Shown here piece by piece: positions 1 to 13,680 of a DNA stretch of 64,000 bases. Origin of the DNA: Scatophagus argus. Lineage: Eukaryota; Chordata; Actinopteri; Scatophagidae. The stretch lies in assembly GCF_020382885.2 (NCBI RefSeq), contig NC_058515.1, positions 5,997,223 through 6,061,222 on the forward strand, given 5' to 3'. The translations under genes and the position numbers were made by a program. The notes under the pieces are model-generated. The model saw only the letters and a program-made list of their open reading frames with translations. It was not told the DNA's origin and made no database searches. Position 1 is the stretch's first letter. The number at the start of each line of letters is the position of its first letter.

Positions 1-39
1 GGTTATGGGCCCAGCACGCTTCCGCTGCGCCACTCTGCT
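1..39 (-). tRNA. Initiator tRNA-Met (CAU), 5' half, cut by window edge
   Basis: The reverse complement of the first 39 bases starts AGCAGAGTGGCGCAGCGGAA and ends in GGGCCCATAACC. This is the 5' half of eukaryotic initiator tRNA-Met: acceptor strand, D-arm with internal A box, and anticodon arm with the CAU anticodon in the GGGCCCATAACC stem-loop typical of the initiator. As far as I can recall the eukaryotic sequence, no base differs. The T arm, B box and terminator would lie left of base 1, so I cannot tell whether the gene is intact. A tRNA-derived pseudogene is the alternative, but the lack of divergence argues for a real gene. Confidence 0.88.
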
Positions 40-3000
40 TCTTTTGAAAACCACAGAAAGAGTGCTGCATCTGTGAAAAGCAACTCGTTTTAAATTCGCC
101 TCACAGAAAGGAGCATTCTTACATAACGCAGCCATTGTTTCCTTCTGACAGAGAGGGGAGGGAGTAGGGAGAGTGAAAAGGGGAAGGAGGGGGCAAGGTT
201 CAGAGGGTGAGGGGGGGTACAGGTGTAACAGTAGAGCAGGTCAGTCTAACGAACAGGGAGTGTGTGAATAAGGAAGCCTGAGAGGAAGAGGAGGGAGATC
301 ACTACAGTGTGCATGATAAAAACGTTCCTTAATTCTTCTTGGTGAAACGGGGAAAAAATGTCAAATTGTCTACATGTATTGTATAATATCTGGAGGACAT
401 GGCGGTGTATGTCTGCTAATCTTTTATTCACATAATCATGTATGTCTGTGGTAACTGTACTAAATGTGATGAACTAATTTGTATTTGTCCATATTAGCTC
501 TCCATTCATCCCAGGAAAGACAGTTCCTCTTTGAACAGTGTGCCCTTTGTCCATGTGAGAGAAATGAGGCCACTCACTCTCATCTGATGAGAAAGAAGGC
601 AACAATGACATGAAGACAAACAGGAGGGAATACTGGACAAAAAAGACAAATGGAAGAGGAGATAGAGAGATTTGAAGTAGGAACGTCTCGGCCAGTGCTT
701 TAACATGAACTCACAATATCCAAGTGATATCAGCGGTACAGAACATAAAGCAATAACGTTACACAATGTGACAAAGTCCCTGTGAAGTACGCAAAGCATT
801 ACTGAATGTGAGTGTAAACAACTTTCTCTGCAAAATATTCTCTAAATATCAGTGGCTTTTTCTTTTTCCTGACATTACACCGCTATATTCAAAAGAAACA
901 TTGTACATTACTTTGCATTTGATGGGAACAAAGGTTCAAAAGCTGAACAAGTGAATCTGTGAACTTAATGTCTTTTTATACACCGAGTGACAGCAGTGTT
1001 TCCTCAAATTCCACTGGTTCAGTGAGAACTGACTACACTCTGCAGTGAGCCTGAAAACAATGAGATGAAAGCACGAGACATCAGCCAAACTGGTCTAAAC
1101 TGGCCCGGGTCTGCCTTGCTTTGCTTGCTCTACCCCACCCCACCCCCCAACCACCACCACCACCAAGCTCATGCTGTCTTGCAAAATAAACTCTCTCAGG
1201 GGGTTCAGACAGGGATTTATAGGGAGGCCATGTGTTTGTGAGAGTCCCTCCAGCCCTGCCTATGCTCTAGTTTAGTTTTGTTACAGAACAATGTAAGGAA
1301 AATGTAGACATGATTAAAAGTTTTTTGGAAAGAAAAAATAACTTCAATCTATAGGGCTACTTGCAATATGGGTATTTGAAGTATAGTCTAAAATTGTTTG
1401 TTAAGTCACTTTAAGTCTGTGGAAAAACTTACAGGCATGACACTTTTGTGACTTACAAAAGCAGTAACTTATATCTTTTTCCGACTCTGAATCATTAATG
1501 TATGTACATGAATCCTGCCTCAGAGAGAACAGGTAAAACCATGCAGCACTTTTGCCCTCCTCTCTCTCTCTCTGTCCTTCTTCTGTGTGTTTCTGAGTGT
1601 GTTTCTATGGGTGTGTGCAGTCTTGCGGACTGATTTGGTGATACTGGTCACCTCCTCTCCTGCCAAGCGTGAACAAAGCCCACTGGTTTTCCAACAGAAC
1701 AAGTCTCGGAGTGAATGATTTCACAAGTGTCCTCTGTGAACTTCATCTCCACCGTTGGGTTTGCATCACGTGCGCTGTGGTGTCATGTAAAGTTTCAAAT
1801 GCTGCTTGCATGATAATCTGTTATCTTGTAAGTTCTGGTGTTAAGAGGTGTGAGGATTCAGCAGGATTCAGGCAACACGTGGGAATATACTGAAAACAGC
1901 ATAGTCTGTTTGTAGCTATGCTGTGTTTCCCTTAATACCTGAGGCCAAGCTGCCTTCCAAATTTTGCTACAGCCTCAGCTCATAAACATGTTTACATCCC
2001 TACCCCCCTCTGTCTTTTTCTGTCTGTCCTTCCCCTCTTCTTCAGGCTCCTCCTCCCTCCTCTTGTTTCCTGAGCACAGCCACTCATCTGTCTCTTCCTC
2101 TTTCCTTGTTCTTTTTCCCCCTAATATCCAACTATCCAACATCAGTGTTTCTACATGTTCCCTTTATTGTCTTTAGTTTATGAAAGCAGAAAAGGAAAGA
2201 AAACGTGGAAGCCATGATGAATAACAGAGAAACATTGAAAGTCCCTTAGCTGTTTTCACTCAAGGCGAGTCAACAGCACAGTGTGTTCACATGAGCCGGC
2301 AGTCCGCAGCTCTGTCACAAGCCGACTCTGCCAGGCACACGTGATCCCCAGGCCCAGATAAAAACAGATGGTGTGTGTTTGAGTTTGTCTGGAAGAAAGA
2401 AGTAGATGGCATGTTCTTGCTTTGCTCCTGTCAATATCTAAACGGTCACTGGAGTTTCCAGTTCTGGTTGCCAGTCTCATCATGTTGAAAGCTCATCATG
2501 ATTATTGAAGTTATTGAACCTATGATTTAACAGGTTCTAAGGTCACAGATCCTCACAGCAGCCCCAGACCTAAATATAGAAAGGCCTGCATTTAGAAAGA
2601 TGTGATTTGGATGTGTTTACACTGAAGTGTCTGAACTATCTGTACTCTCTCAGCAGCATGATTCCTTGTAAAACAAATAAAGGAACAGAAGACCCACAGT
2701 AAATATCTGTGGGAACAGCTGCCAGCAGACCACAATTTTAAAACCCACATAAACAGAATAGAATCAGCTTTTTTTCCCACTTTGCTTTACCATATAATAC
2801 CCCCAGGGCAATAGGATTGGGATTCAACACACAGGTGTACAAAACAAGCATACAGACGTAAAGGTACAGTTACACCAGAGCAAAATGGTGGGAGGAAGAA
2901 AACAGGAAGGGTAAAAGACAAAAAGACACTGGGGAGGGGGTGGGGGTTGGTAAAGGAAGAAGATACAAGATAGGATTTACAATGAAAGAGCAGCGATTTC

Positions 3001-4790
3001 AGCTGCATAGTCATCCTCGTTCAAACATGATGTCAAACAGATAATTCAGTTAATGTTATTTGCAGTTAGTAAATATTTGACAATTGAATAAAAATTGCAA
3101 AGACAATACTCTTAACTATGGTTACATTGATTACTGAGTACTTTATGCACATGACATAGAGATTTTGTGGGTGCTTTTCCAAGAGGTTGGCTGTCTACTG
3201 CAGCTCTGTGGAAACCAACAACACACTGAACTAGTTGGAAACCAACATTGCTGTTTAGCTTAGCTGATCACACATGCTCTCCGTCAACACAGACTGTGTT
3301 ATTCAGTAATATCATTGATTGTCAACAGTCATTTGACCAGCCTTTGTTCAAATCGTGCGCACTGAAATAAAAGCGAGACGTCAACAACAACAACATGACC
3401 TTTCAAAATGCTAGGGATCGACAAGCTATTTTTAAATCCACACACACACACACACACACATACAGAAAAGACTCATGTTGCAGTTGGACAACATGCTTTG
3501 CACCACAGATGCTGTTTTAAAAGTCTGACTGTATATATTAGTAATTATTATTATGGGATCCAATTATTATTGGATGTCTCTGGATTATTTGGCTATCAAG
3601 TGCTCCAGTCCAGTCAACAGCTTGCAAAAGCAAACCATCAAATGCATTCATTTTTCAGTCACTGGTTTAAGACATCAGCAATGCTGTTCAATTACTAAGA
3701 AGTCACCTACATGTGATTTTTACTGCATTATGTTGTACTGGTTAGCACTATACTGTGAGTATGATCATATCATACTGAACAGATTATTCAGTGAATGCTT
3801 GTCACTTAGTTAATGGTGGGGGAGGTAATGCAAATGAGGTGTGTATGTAAAAAAGGTAAAAGAGAAGTGGGCTATGAGTAGGAAGAGGGTGTTAAAATAG
3901 ATTAATGAAGAACAGAGTGGTAATCTCAGACATGCAGATGGTATATGATCAATCAGTCTATCAGTTGGTCATCAGCACTTCTTGTGCAACTGATTATCTT
4001 TAAGAAAGGTTTCCCAACTGAATATGTTAGCGACTTTCCCACTTTTCCATTGTCTGTCACTCAAGGATTTTGCAGCATAATAACTTTCCATGTTTAAAGC
4101 CTCGATGGCAAATGTTTTCCAAATCCATCTCCTTCAGCTCCTATTTAGAGTCTGGGCGAGTGACAATTTCACTAGAGCCTCTGGCAAAATAACTCTGCAT
4201 TCTGTGTCTGTGTTGAACAAAAGTGGGGCAAAGGCTCAAACAGGTAAAGCCAGACACATAACATCAGAACCTGCTGCACTATGTTCTCGTGCAGAAAAAT
4301 AGAAAGAGCAGAAGGATAAAGCCGCACAAAACAGAAATACTCAAGTCAGGTCAAAGTACCTCGAATCTGTACTCAAATACAGTAGTTGAGCCACTTGAAC
4401 TTAGTTACATTCACATCTGTTTGATGTCAGTGTCATAAGTCATAAGTAAAATGTTTCTAGAACCCGCAAACAAAAATTAGTGCAAATAAATAATGAGTGG
4501 ATATAAATGAAATGGGTAGTTGTGTACATTATGTGCATGTATACATGTGTATTTACAGTGTGTATGGCATGGTGTACTTGTTTTTTTAGTCTTCTGTAGC
4601 GGCTGCCATGACAGTATAAACATGAGCACACAATCGACATGAATAGCTTAACTGGTTTGTGCAAAAGCAAATGTGCTTATTGAATAAAGCAGAGACATTT
4701 TGACAACAACATGAAAGTGTATAACCTGAACCCCAAAGCTGTGCTATGAAGTTACTTAGTCGTTTAACGTGGAGTGTATTTCTGAGAACA
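40..4790. other. Intergenic region with no recognised gene
   Basis: No open frame here shows a recognisable protein family or clean exon borders. It holds purine-rich stretches (about 150-215 and 2880-2950), a short (CA)n at 3440-3461 and AT-rich unique-looking sequence. It separates the tRNA gene from the slc3a2 promoter. Confidence 0.6.
3440..3461. repeat. (CA)n microsatellite
   Basis: About 11 uninterrupted CA units. A chance open frame runs through it as a His-Thr repeat. Confidence 0.9.
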
Positions 4791-4849
4791 GAGAGAGAGA
4801 GGGGGAGGAGGGGGAGATTACTGGGTCGTCCCTTTGTAGGCGGAGAAAC

Positions 4850-4964
4850 GGGGCCACTACAAATACCCAACCAACGTCTTTGTACCAGGATTAGTTCAGA
4901 CCTAAGGGTAAACGACTGGTAAAGACAAACCAAGCCGAACGGACCATACGTTGTTTTTTTACAG
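4850..4964 (+). promoter_or_regulatory. slc3a2: slc3a2 promoter-proximal region and probable non-coding exon 1
   Basis: After a purine run at about 4790-4815 comes a CpG-containing stretch ending in ACAG|GTAATG, a good splice donor with GT at 4965. The first coding exon begins with an acceptor at 6173 and has its ATG only 15 bases later, so an upstream non-coding exon is required. This is the best candidate. The transcription start is not visible, so the left edge is approximate. Confidence 0.5.
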
Positions 4965-5114
4965 GTAATGTTGAATTGACCTTATCAAATCTGTATCCTG
5001 AGAACAAATTCAGCACTGTTTTAACTGCATTACAGCGTCGTGAGTGGAAAGTGAAGTAACCACGGTGTCCTCGTGTACCTCGTGTATTAGCAGATGACGT
5101 ACGCGGCAGGCTCG

Positions 5115-5123
5115 ATTTCATCA
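5115..5123. promoter_or_regulatory. Candidate amino-acid response element (CARE/AARE-like)
   Basis: The sequence ATTTCATCA, reverse complement TGATGAAAT, fits the C/EBP-ATF composite consensus TGATGXAAX. It lies about 150 bases into the first intron of slc3a2. Slc3a2 is a known ATF4 target in mammals. The match itself is seen; the function is inferred and a nine-base match can occur by chance. Confidence 0.3.
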
Positions 5124-6187
5124 TCTTTAGCGAAGACGAATTACACGATGTCAAGCACATTTTAGGGCTGTCGGTTGCGTTATTCGTGTATTAATGTATG
5201 TATTTTGCTTGACAAACGTCTATAATGAGTTGGGCAGGTGTTTGTCCTTACACGAGTGTTGTTATCGAACCAGAACGAACCGGCAAACTAATTACTTACT
5301 AAACTAATTACTACTTCCGGTAGAATTGACAAATAAAAGATTATGTTTAATGTCGAACAGTGCACTTAAAAGTGGTCATAAAGGGAGACATTATACTCAT
5401 AATCATTGATAAGCTATGCTAATATTCATCATCGTAAGGCTGTTTTTGCAACAATACTCTTTAACTGTCTAATAAATAAATTCGACAGCTCGGACCGGGA
5501 AAAAAATGCGGTAATAAAGCCACAAAAGTAACTGACGTGCCAAATGTGTTTGTGCAAGAGTTTGTGGGTGCACGGGAGTTATTTGTTGTAAAACGAATAG
5601 CAAATGATAGTTATTAGATAAGCTATTCATTGCGCTTCTTTAATGTTATCCACTTTTATTTTGAAGGTGACCTTCCGTTGATGGAGGAGCTCGTAATAAA
5701 CCTTTTCAAATTAGTTTGGTTAAACAAAGTTCAGTGTTAAACAGCTAAAATTAATTTTCTAGAGAGTTTTGTGTTTACATCTGATCTGTTTGTCGAACAA
5801 TAGCCCGGGATGCTAAGCTAGCTAACAGCCAACTTTGTGTTTACAACTGGTGCTAACGTTAATTAGCAACATCCATTTTAATAACAGTTTCTGCTAAGGA
5901 CCTGAGGAAGGTACTGCATATAACAGGTATTGGACTAACTACTAACTATTCAACTGGCAAGAAATTTGAAACTCCTTTCGAGTCTTTGTTCTCTTTATCA
6001 CTCATGATCATGTGTTTTGTTTTTTACGTTATGTCCAGTGAAACAAGGCTGTTTTTTGCTGAGACTGTTAAGGGTCGTTCCTCTTTTTTTCCGAAGAAGA
6101 GCCTGAATAATATGACACTCTATCATGTCTGTCTCATTTTGTCATCCACCGCCTGTGTCTTTATCTCTTCAGAGATCAGATTTGACC

Positions 6188-9100
6188 ATGAGTAAGGACA
6201 CAGAAATCGACATGAAGGAAGTGGAGCTCAATGACCTGGACCTTGAGAAGCAGCCCATCACAGGTGACGGCCCAGCTGCAGGTGGAGAGAAGAATGGCAG
6301 CGTCAAGCAGAAGGTCCCTGAGGACGAGGTCACATTCACTGGCCTGTCCAAGGAGGAGCTGATGAAGGTTGCTGGCACTCCAGGGTAAGGGCTGTTGGAC
6401 AAAAGTTGCTATAGATGCCCTTTTTTAAAAAATTATTTATTTATTTTAACAACATGGCTCTTGTATTGGTGTGGTGATCTTAAAATCTCTTTCTCATCAT
6501 TTGTGTTTAGATGGGTGCGAACCCGCTGGGTGCTTCTTGTCCTGTTCTGGCTGGGCTGGGTAGGCATGCTGGCTGGAGCCATAGTGATCATCGTTCAGGC
6601 CCCTCGTTGCAAACCCATCCCTGAGATGAACTGGTGGAACGAAGGACCTTTGTACCAGATCTCTGACGTTAAAGCTTTCGCTGATGAAATGAAAGGTAGA
6701 CTATCTTTAATGAATGTGGATGTTCATAGTCAAAATAGTATGTTTTTATTCCTTTCGGACTTTTAATGTTAAGGATCCTTTTCTTGCTGATGTTTGCGTG
6801 TTTTTCATTATGTTGCCACCCCTTCTCCCCAAATAAGACTCTGACAACACCTTTACAAAGTAGTCTGGTTAGGCCTGCGGTAACCCAATGTAATTCATAG
6901 CGGATAACTCACAAGGTCTTAGGTTTCCTTAGTTCTACACGGCCTATTTCAGCTGGCCAGATACCAAACTGCTGACTAGGCTCACAACGCGTGACTCACT
7001 GTCTAAAGGACAGAAAAAGCTTACGAGTCATGTCTTTCATATCTCTCCTACTTAAATGTGAGGTTAAAGTTGAGCAACCCCATACAGTACAAGTTTCTTA
7101 GACTTCATTTTAGATCTCAGCATTGATAAAGTTAGGATCTTTCAGGTTTAGTCTTTATTTTGTTATTTTCATTTTAACCAGTTTTTAAATAAATAAATAA
7201 AAGACAGGAAGGAAAGAGAGATTCATCTTCTGTTCTTAAAGTGAATTTAGAGGAAGTAGTCATGGTTTCCAACAGGCCTTTGGCAGAATTCCAATGACAA
7301 CATGTGACCTGGTAGTTTTTTGTGTGTAAAAAGACCTCTTTGTGCTCAGGCTTCACATGGCTAGCAAAGGGTGTGGTGGGAGTCATTCACATGCTCTTGC
7401 CTTGAACCAATACCTAGCTGAAAAGGGCACCACCGTCTGGCTTAGATGTCTCCTGAACATCAAAATGTGTCTTCAGCCTTCTGCCCCCTCCTCTTAACAC
7501 CACCCTTTGGCACATCAGCACTGTTGTCTTTTCTTACAGTGTGAAATTTACACTGACACAACCTTTCATTCGTCTTCCCTGTCCCTCTTTTTGTCTCTAG
7601 GTATTGAGAATAAGTTGGACACCATAAACCAGCTGAAGGTGAAAGGTCTGGTTCTCGGCCCTTTTCATACTGTCCAGGCCGACCAGCCCGACACTCTGAA
7701 TTTTGAAGAGCTCAACCCTGTGCAGGGATCGAAGAAAGCCCTGGTTGATGTGGTGGATAAGGCCCACAAGAAAGGTACGTTATTTTGATGTAAAAACTCA
7801 GATCAGTACAGAAGTAATTCTCAGTTCGTGGTGCCAGAACAGCATCCAGTGTTTGCTAGGTTTTGTTGGATTTTGGACTGCTGAATCTTAGATGCTTGCT
7901 GACTGTTTTTACTTTTCTTTTTAGGCATTTCTGTAGTGCTTGACCTGACTCCTAACTACCTGGGGACCGCTCGCTGGTTCAGCACTAATGTTGCTGATGT
8001 GATGGAGAAAGTCAAGGTAGGACATGCGTACCATGTTGTGTGATTCTTTATTCACTAGCTTTTGAGTGTATTCACAAAGCAATACACTTCAGGTCTAAGT
8101 GTAGCACTGCTAGAAAGAATCCACGTCATTGAACCGTTCTTGTTGTTGAAACTAAAGTGCTCCTGTTGTCTTCCAGGCTGCGGCGGAGTACTGGCTGAGT
8201 CTGGGCGTCGATGGCATCAAGGTACCTGACCTCGCTTTTGTCGCCGGCTCTGCTGAATGGTCAAAGCTGCAGGATGCTGTCCAGGCCAATCGCACTAATG
8301 ACAGCAAGAAGAGGTTAGTTTGAGCAAAGGCAAGCCCACAAATGAGGCCTGAAATAAATACAGTTTTTAAACTTGTTGAAGAAACTTTTGGGTATCTTGC
8401 CCTGGAAAGCATTGGTAAAATGTTGTCTATCAGAGTTTCCTGAGAGAAAGTTAAAAGCATTCCAGTTTTGCAGTGGACTGTGGGTCGATTGGGTGGGGGG
8501 TGAGGAGATGTTCACAACCCTGTGTCACTTTGCACACTCTCATGGTAAAGCGACACCCTGTGGATTGTTTCATGAATTACACAAAATTGACTTTTTCAAA
8601 TCAGATTTAAAAAAAGAAAAATTGAGGGGATTATTTCCAGATCTTTAATTACCTAATCAGAATTTTATACCATAATTTTACATATTCTTCTTTCAAACAG
8701 CTAAAAGAAAAAAGGTGGCTCCTTTGCATAATGTGATTGATCTTACCATGCTGTCTTTCTCACAGAGTGCTGATGGGTGTGGTAGAAAATATGTCCGCCA
8801 CAGAGGTGTCTCAGCTCGTCAATACGTCTGGTGTGGATCTCATCCTTTCTAACCTACTCAGCAGCGAAAGTGGAGGTAGGCTGGTGTGCCCCATTTGTCT
8901 CACCGTGCATGTGTTTCAAGAGTTTTATCTTTCTAATTTAGTTGGCTCATATCTAGTATTTTGAATACAAAATGATGTAGTCAGAGTCACAATATTTGGA
9001 CAGAACACATGCAGCGTTTTTTCTTTTCACTTCTCCTTATTTTGTGTATTTTACCACCTGTTGTACTGTTCTTGTGTATTCTACCACCCAATGTACTGTC

Positions 9101-10221
9101 CTCATTTTAAGTAAAGTTCCAGTCTTCCTGCAGAGTATCTTTGCAATCTCCATTTTTACTTTCTTAGTGTGTAAATGTGGAACAAACCTTTTCACAGAAA
9201 CAAAATGTCCAATTTTGTATGAAAACCAACCATTTGCTGCAAAATATATATGTGCAGGTATGGAGCGCATTCAGGCCCTGGACACCCTTAACCTTAAACA
9301 AAGAAGTCTGGGCTGGGGCCTTGGGGCCACACAGCAGGACCAGCTGTCTAAATGGGCAGTGACTCCAGCCCTTATTCGTCTCTATCAGCTCTTGCTGTTT
9401 ACCATGCCTGGAACCCCAGTGTTTACTTACGGTGACGAGATCGGCCTTCGGGCAGGAAATGTAAGTTAAAAAACAGAAACAGATGTTGAAATGTTTCAAT
9501 AACCTCACAGCTGTTGCAGAGAATAACCTTTGTCCTTTCCCTTTTTGTCTCATTATCAGGATTCAGAATCTCCTAAGATGGTTTGGGACATAGAGGAGAA
9601 ACCTGACGAAGGAGCTGCCGTCAATGAAACAGCTGAGGTAAGAATGTGTTCAGTGAATGTCCGAGTCCTTGAGCAAGCCAGTAAAGACATGGTCAAAAAC
9701 ATTTATTTGCTAAGCCCTTCTAAATCCTCAATTCTCACATTTTCAGGCTGAGCGACAGGAGCGCACCAGCATCAGGAAGTGGTTCATATCCCTCAGCGAC
9801 TTGCGAGGCAAAGAGCGTTCTCTCCTCCACGGAGACTACTACACTCTCTACTCCTCTGCCTCCTCCCTCTCTTTCCTTCGTCTGTGGGACCAGAGCGAGA
9901 GATACATAACCGCTGTCAACTGGGGAACAGAGGCTCACGAAATCAATTTCACATCAGCAAGTAAGTTCAACAGAAATTTATCCTGTCAAGTCATGATGTG
10001 TTTTATCCAGTAGCTTAACAGTAGTTTGTTTTTTTTTTTGTTCTTTTTTTTTTAACACACTGATCTTTGTTTCTGCAGAGGGATTGGAGTTGCCAGAGAC
10101 AGCTAAGGTGAAGCTGTCAACTGACGAGGAAAACCTGAAATCGGACTCAACTGTCAGCTTGGACAAAATCAAGTTAGGACCCGGACAAGCAGTGCTGCTG
10201 CAGTTCCCCTACAAGGGGTAA
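6188..10221 (+). CDS. slc3a2: Solute carrier family 3 member 2, 4F2 cell-surface antigen heavy chain (CD98hc)
   Basis: Ten coding exons join in frame: 6188-6384, 6511-6695, 7601-7774, 7925-8016, 8177-8313, 8766-8875, 9258-9460, 9560-9637, 9747-9960 and 10079-10221. They give 510 residues, against about 529 for a common human isoform. All introns are GT-AG. The protein is a type II membrane glycoprotein that pairs by disulfide with LAT-type light chains (such as SLC7A5) and carries them to the plasma membrane. Residues 1-71 are cytosolic and acidic, about 72-95 form the single membrane helix, and Cys99 in QAPRCK matches the cysteine that bonds the light chain. The ectodomain is alpha-amylase-like, with DLTPNY, GVDG, PGTPVF and YGDEIGL; as in the family it acts as a chaperone subunit, not an enzyme. 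Five N-glycosylation sequons are visible (NRT, NMS, NTS, NET, NFT). The C-terminal QFPYKG parallels the human end. The start was chosen because the acceptor at 6173 leads straight into this ATG. Confidence 0.97.
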
Positions 10222-10857
10222 AGATGGCGCCAGACTATAGGAAAGCCACCTAGAGATTAGATGTGGTTCAAAAAGACACAAAGTCAGTCTTAATCTTTAG
10301 GAATAAGATGGTAAAAAGATACAGGACATTCATTTTTACTGCAGTTTACTTAGTCAGATCATTTATGAAGTGAGTCAAAGAAAATCAAACGGTCGGCCAG
10401 TACAAATAAACTTGTCATTTTTATAACATTAACATTAACACTTTTTTTCTTTCTAGTTTTATTGTTTTTCTTTTTGATGCCAGGCAAAAATGCAGCAGAC
10501 TTTTAGACACGCACTCAACTGAGCATCTGAGCATTTTGTCAGTTTTGTTGATCTGCATGTTGTCCAAAAAATTGTGAAATACATTCCATTCTTGTCCTCT
10601 GGGCATTCCTTTAGCAGTTCTTACATTGTGTTTTCTTTTCTTTATTTTTTTTATTCTGAATTTTAGGAAATACTGTTTTAATGCCAGTTCTGCTTTGTAT
10701 TGTATTTTTTTCTAACAGAAGACTTTTACCACAGGAAAAAAAACAAGTTAACATTGGACATGTGTGGTGAATCAGTTTGAAGTATTTTAAGAGTGCTGTT
10801 AACAAAAAAATTGCTGCAAATGGCATCAGGTCTGACAAGTGAACTGAACTGTAAATG

Positions 10858-10863
10858 AATAAA
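10858..10863 (+). terminator. slc3a2: slc3a2 poly(A) signal AATAAA
   Basis: A canonical AATAAA lies 637 bases after the stop codon and is followed by a GT-rich stretch (about 10872-10895), as expected for a cleavage site. Confidence 0.75.
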
Positions 10864-10899
10864 CTGTACTGAAAGTTGTGTGCCGACCTCTCGTGTTTT

Positions 10900-13480
10900 A
10901 TAGTTTCATTCTCTTAAAAGCGAGTTTTGTGTTTAAGTATGTTCTTTATGCCGGAGATAATATCAGACGAGACGTTTTATTTTCAAAACGTACAGGTGTG
11001 TGTAAGTGTGTCACAGATGTTAACAGAGGAAGCACGTCTTTAAATTTTATCATCCTCAGATGAGTGGCATCAGCTTATTATAGCTGACATGAAAATGTTC
11101 ACTATGCGAAAACGTTTCTCTAAATGGGTCACACGCTGACGGCCTTAAAGGAACTACAGTCACAAACCCTGCTAGATGTCACATTTTCAAGATTTTCCTT
11201 TGATATAACACTTCCATCCCAGATAACTCACAAAAAATTCATCTGAAATAAAAATGAATGAAGAGCTTCCTGCCCCGGCGCATTTCGTAGTGGTCTCTGC
11301 ACTCTTCTCCTAAATCAGGTGATTTTTGACATGAACTTCCTGAAAGATGAATCAGCCAGCACTGAGAAAATCAGGTAGATGAATCTGAGAGATACTAATA
11401 CCCACAGTTGTTTGTATGATAAGCAAAAGGACTGAATTCACTCTGGCGCTTTTTGAGAGAAATTAGCCATGTGATTGAAGACCTGTCATTTTTTGTTCTT
11501 TGAAAATCTCTGTGATGATTTAGAAGATGGCTGAAGAGACATTTTCACATATAGTAGACCTACTTGCACTGAAACATCATCCACAGGAACAATAGGTTTA
11601 CACACTCAATGATAAAACCTTTTTTTATTATTATTATTTTATTATTATCTGCTCTAAATTTTGACATGTTTAGTTAGAATGGCACAGCAAAAGGGCAGAA
11701 GAGGAGAGGAAGATTCCAGTTACTACGAACCATAAGGGCTTGAATGGATTTGAAAATGTTGCTTTTGTGCCAACACCAGATTACACCTTTAATTCCACAT
11801 GAACCGGAGCCCAGGCTGAGGTCTTTGGCATGCCATTGTGTTTACTGGCTTAACATTTTACTCAGTCATGGAAAATATGTATCTAAATAATTAAAAATGA
11901 AATTAGAATTTTAGGTATAAAACATACTATCAGATCTTGAGATATGACACACAGTTTTTAATTCAGCAAGCCAAAGGTATGTGATGAGTAACATTTAACA
12001 CTGTAACATTTAATTGCTGCGGTCACATGAAGACATCAGTTTAAAAAAAAATCCAGTCGCTCCTGCCATTCTGCATAATGAGCACTTTTAATTTATTGAT
12101 GGCATAATTATGTATTTATTTATATCTATGTATCCATTTTTTTGAATGACAATATTGAAGTTTTAATGGTTTCTTGTTTCCTAAAAATGTTGTGTTTGAA
12201 GACAATCAGCTGTAAATTTTGGTGTTTAATCTTTAATGGTGATTATGTGTTGTGTAGATGTTTGACTCCATACAAATCAAATGAAGAAACCAAAATTTAT
12301 GTAACCAACCACACTGGCAATCCTTAAAAAGTCTTTCGCTCAAATGTTTAAATCTTACCCTGCATTGTTTAAAGTTTATAGTGTTCATTTCTGACCGGTT
12401 TGATTATTATCTCGTGTGACGTGATGTCAGCATACTTGGCCATTTCTCATTCAAAACATCGATCTAAAACCATCCCTCTGATAAAAATGTCAAACAGTCC
12501 CTTAAATGGCTGAAACTAAAGTTAATTCTCGGCAGAGTTTCAGGGTCTTGGTACAATACGGGGCCGCCGTGTGGCTGCGGTATCACAGGGGAGGTTTGAA
12601 GTTGACAATACCGGGAATCAGAGCCCGTCTCAGCACCTCTGTGCGCACCCCACGCCGATGTGAAACCCAACCACCGTCTCACCCACTGTCATGCACACTC
12701 ATGACTGACTCTCAGTCTGAGTCTGACACACACATATACACACACCTTTTTACATCATGGTGACATGAAGAAACATGACCTTTCATCAGCTTTCAAGGCT
12801 TTTCACTGTGGAGAGACACATTATGTTCTACACTGAAGCAAAGCAGTGTGCGACACTCTCACCTGTCGCTTCTCAATGGAAAGCCCTCTGCTCTAAAAAC
12901 ATGAAACCTATGAGTAAAAACATTTAAGACTTACTCAATATGGACTACCAACTTACTTAACCATTTAATATAGCACCGATGGAAGAATCCATGCTTCATG
13001 AGCAAATAAATAAATCCCTCCGTCACTTTGGCTGACGGGGTTTGACAACGTTCACTGAAACTCTGCTTCAAACAGTTTCACACATTCACAACACTGTGAG
13101 TGGTCGGCTAACGTGTAGCTCATCGGGAACATTTTGAAGTTCTCTGCTTCGTTCAAGGACAACATAAGGTTAGTTTCTTAAAACATTTGTGCTTCTATCC
13201 CTGCTGTCTGATTTGTATTAATGATTATTGTCAGGGCTTCAGAACATGGCGGCATTGTCACTCCTCTTAAGGCTTAACAGGGCTGCGTGACTGCCTGTCC
13301 CGTTTACGGTTTTGTAACAAGGAAATAAAATGCAACATTGGAAAACACCAGAACCAAAAACGCCAGTGTACCTATTATAAATCCACCAGATTATTAAGTC
13401 ACACAGTTCAAATTTACACATGTAACAGCAATGTATTTCAGTCAAATTAAAATCAGAAACACACTGTTAATTAAAGTTTG
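10900..13480. other. Intergenic region between slc3a2 and the convergent acidic gene
   Basis: Mostly AT-rich with no recognised gene. A GC-richer island at about 12500-12690 is open on both strands (12506-12763 plus, 12464-12682 minus), but I recognise no family and see no convincing exon borders. slc3a2 and the minus-strand gene converge here. Confidence 0.5.
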
Positions 13481-13487
13481 CACCATA

Positions 13488-13493
13488 TTTATT
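13488..13493 (-). terminator. Candidate poly(A) signal for the acidic gene
   Basis: AATAAA on the minus strand, about 190 bases past the stop codon that closes one open frame of the last putative exon. It is the first canonical signal after that exon. Confidence 0.4.
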
Positions 13494-13680
13494 ATTCTTT
13501 TCTTTTGTCCTAGAATGAACCGACTCACTTTCTTAACTGACTCGACTTCTGAGTCCAGATGCTGTGAGGTGGTGGCAACCTCCGGTGTGCAGGTCTGTGA
13601 GGAGCATCCCAAACCCACCAGCACAGAAGAAGTGAATGGAAACAACAACATCCCCTGTGCTGGTCAGGCCCGGGCGGCCC

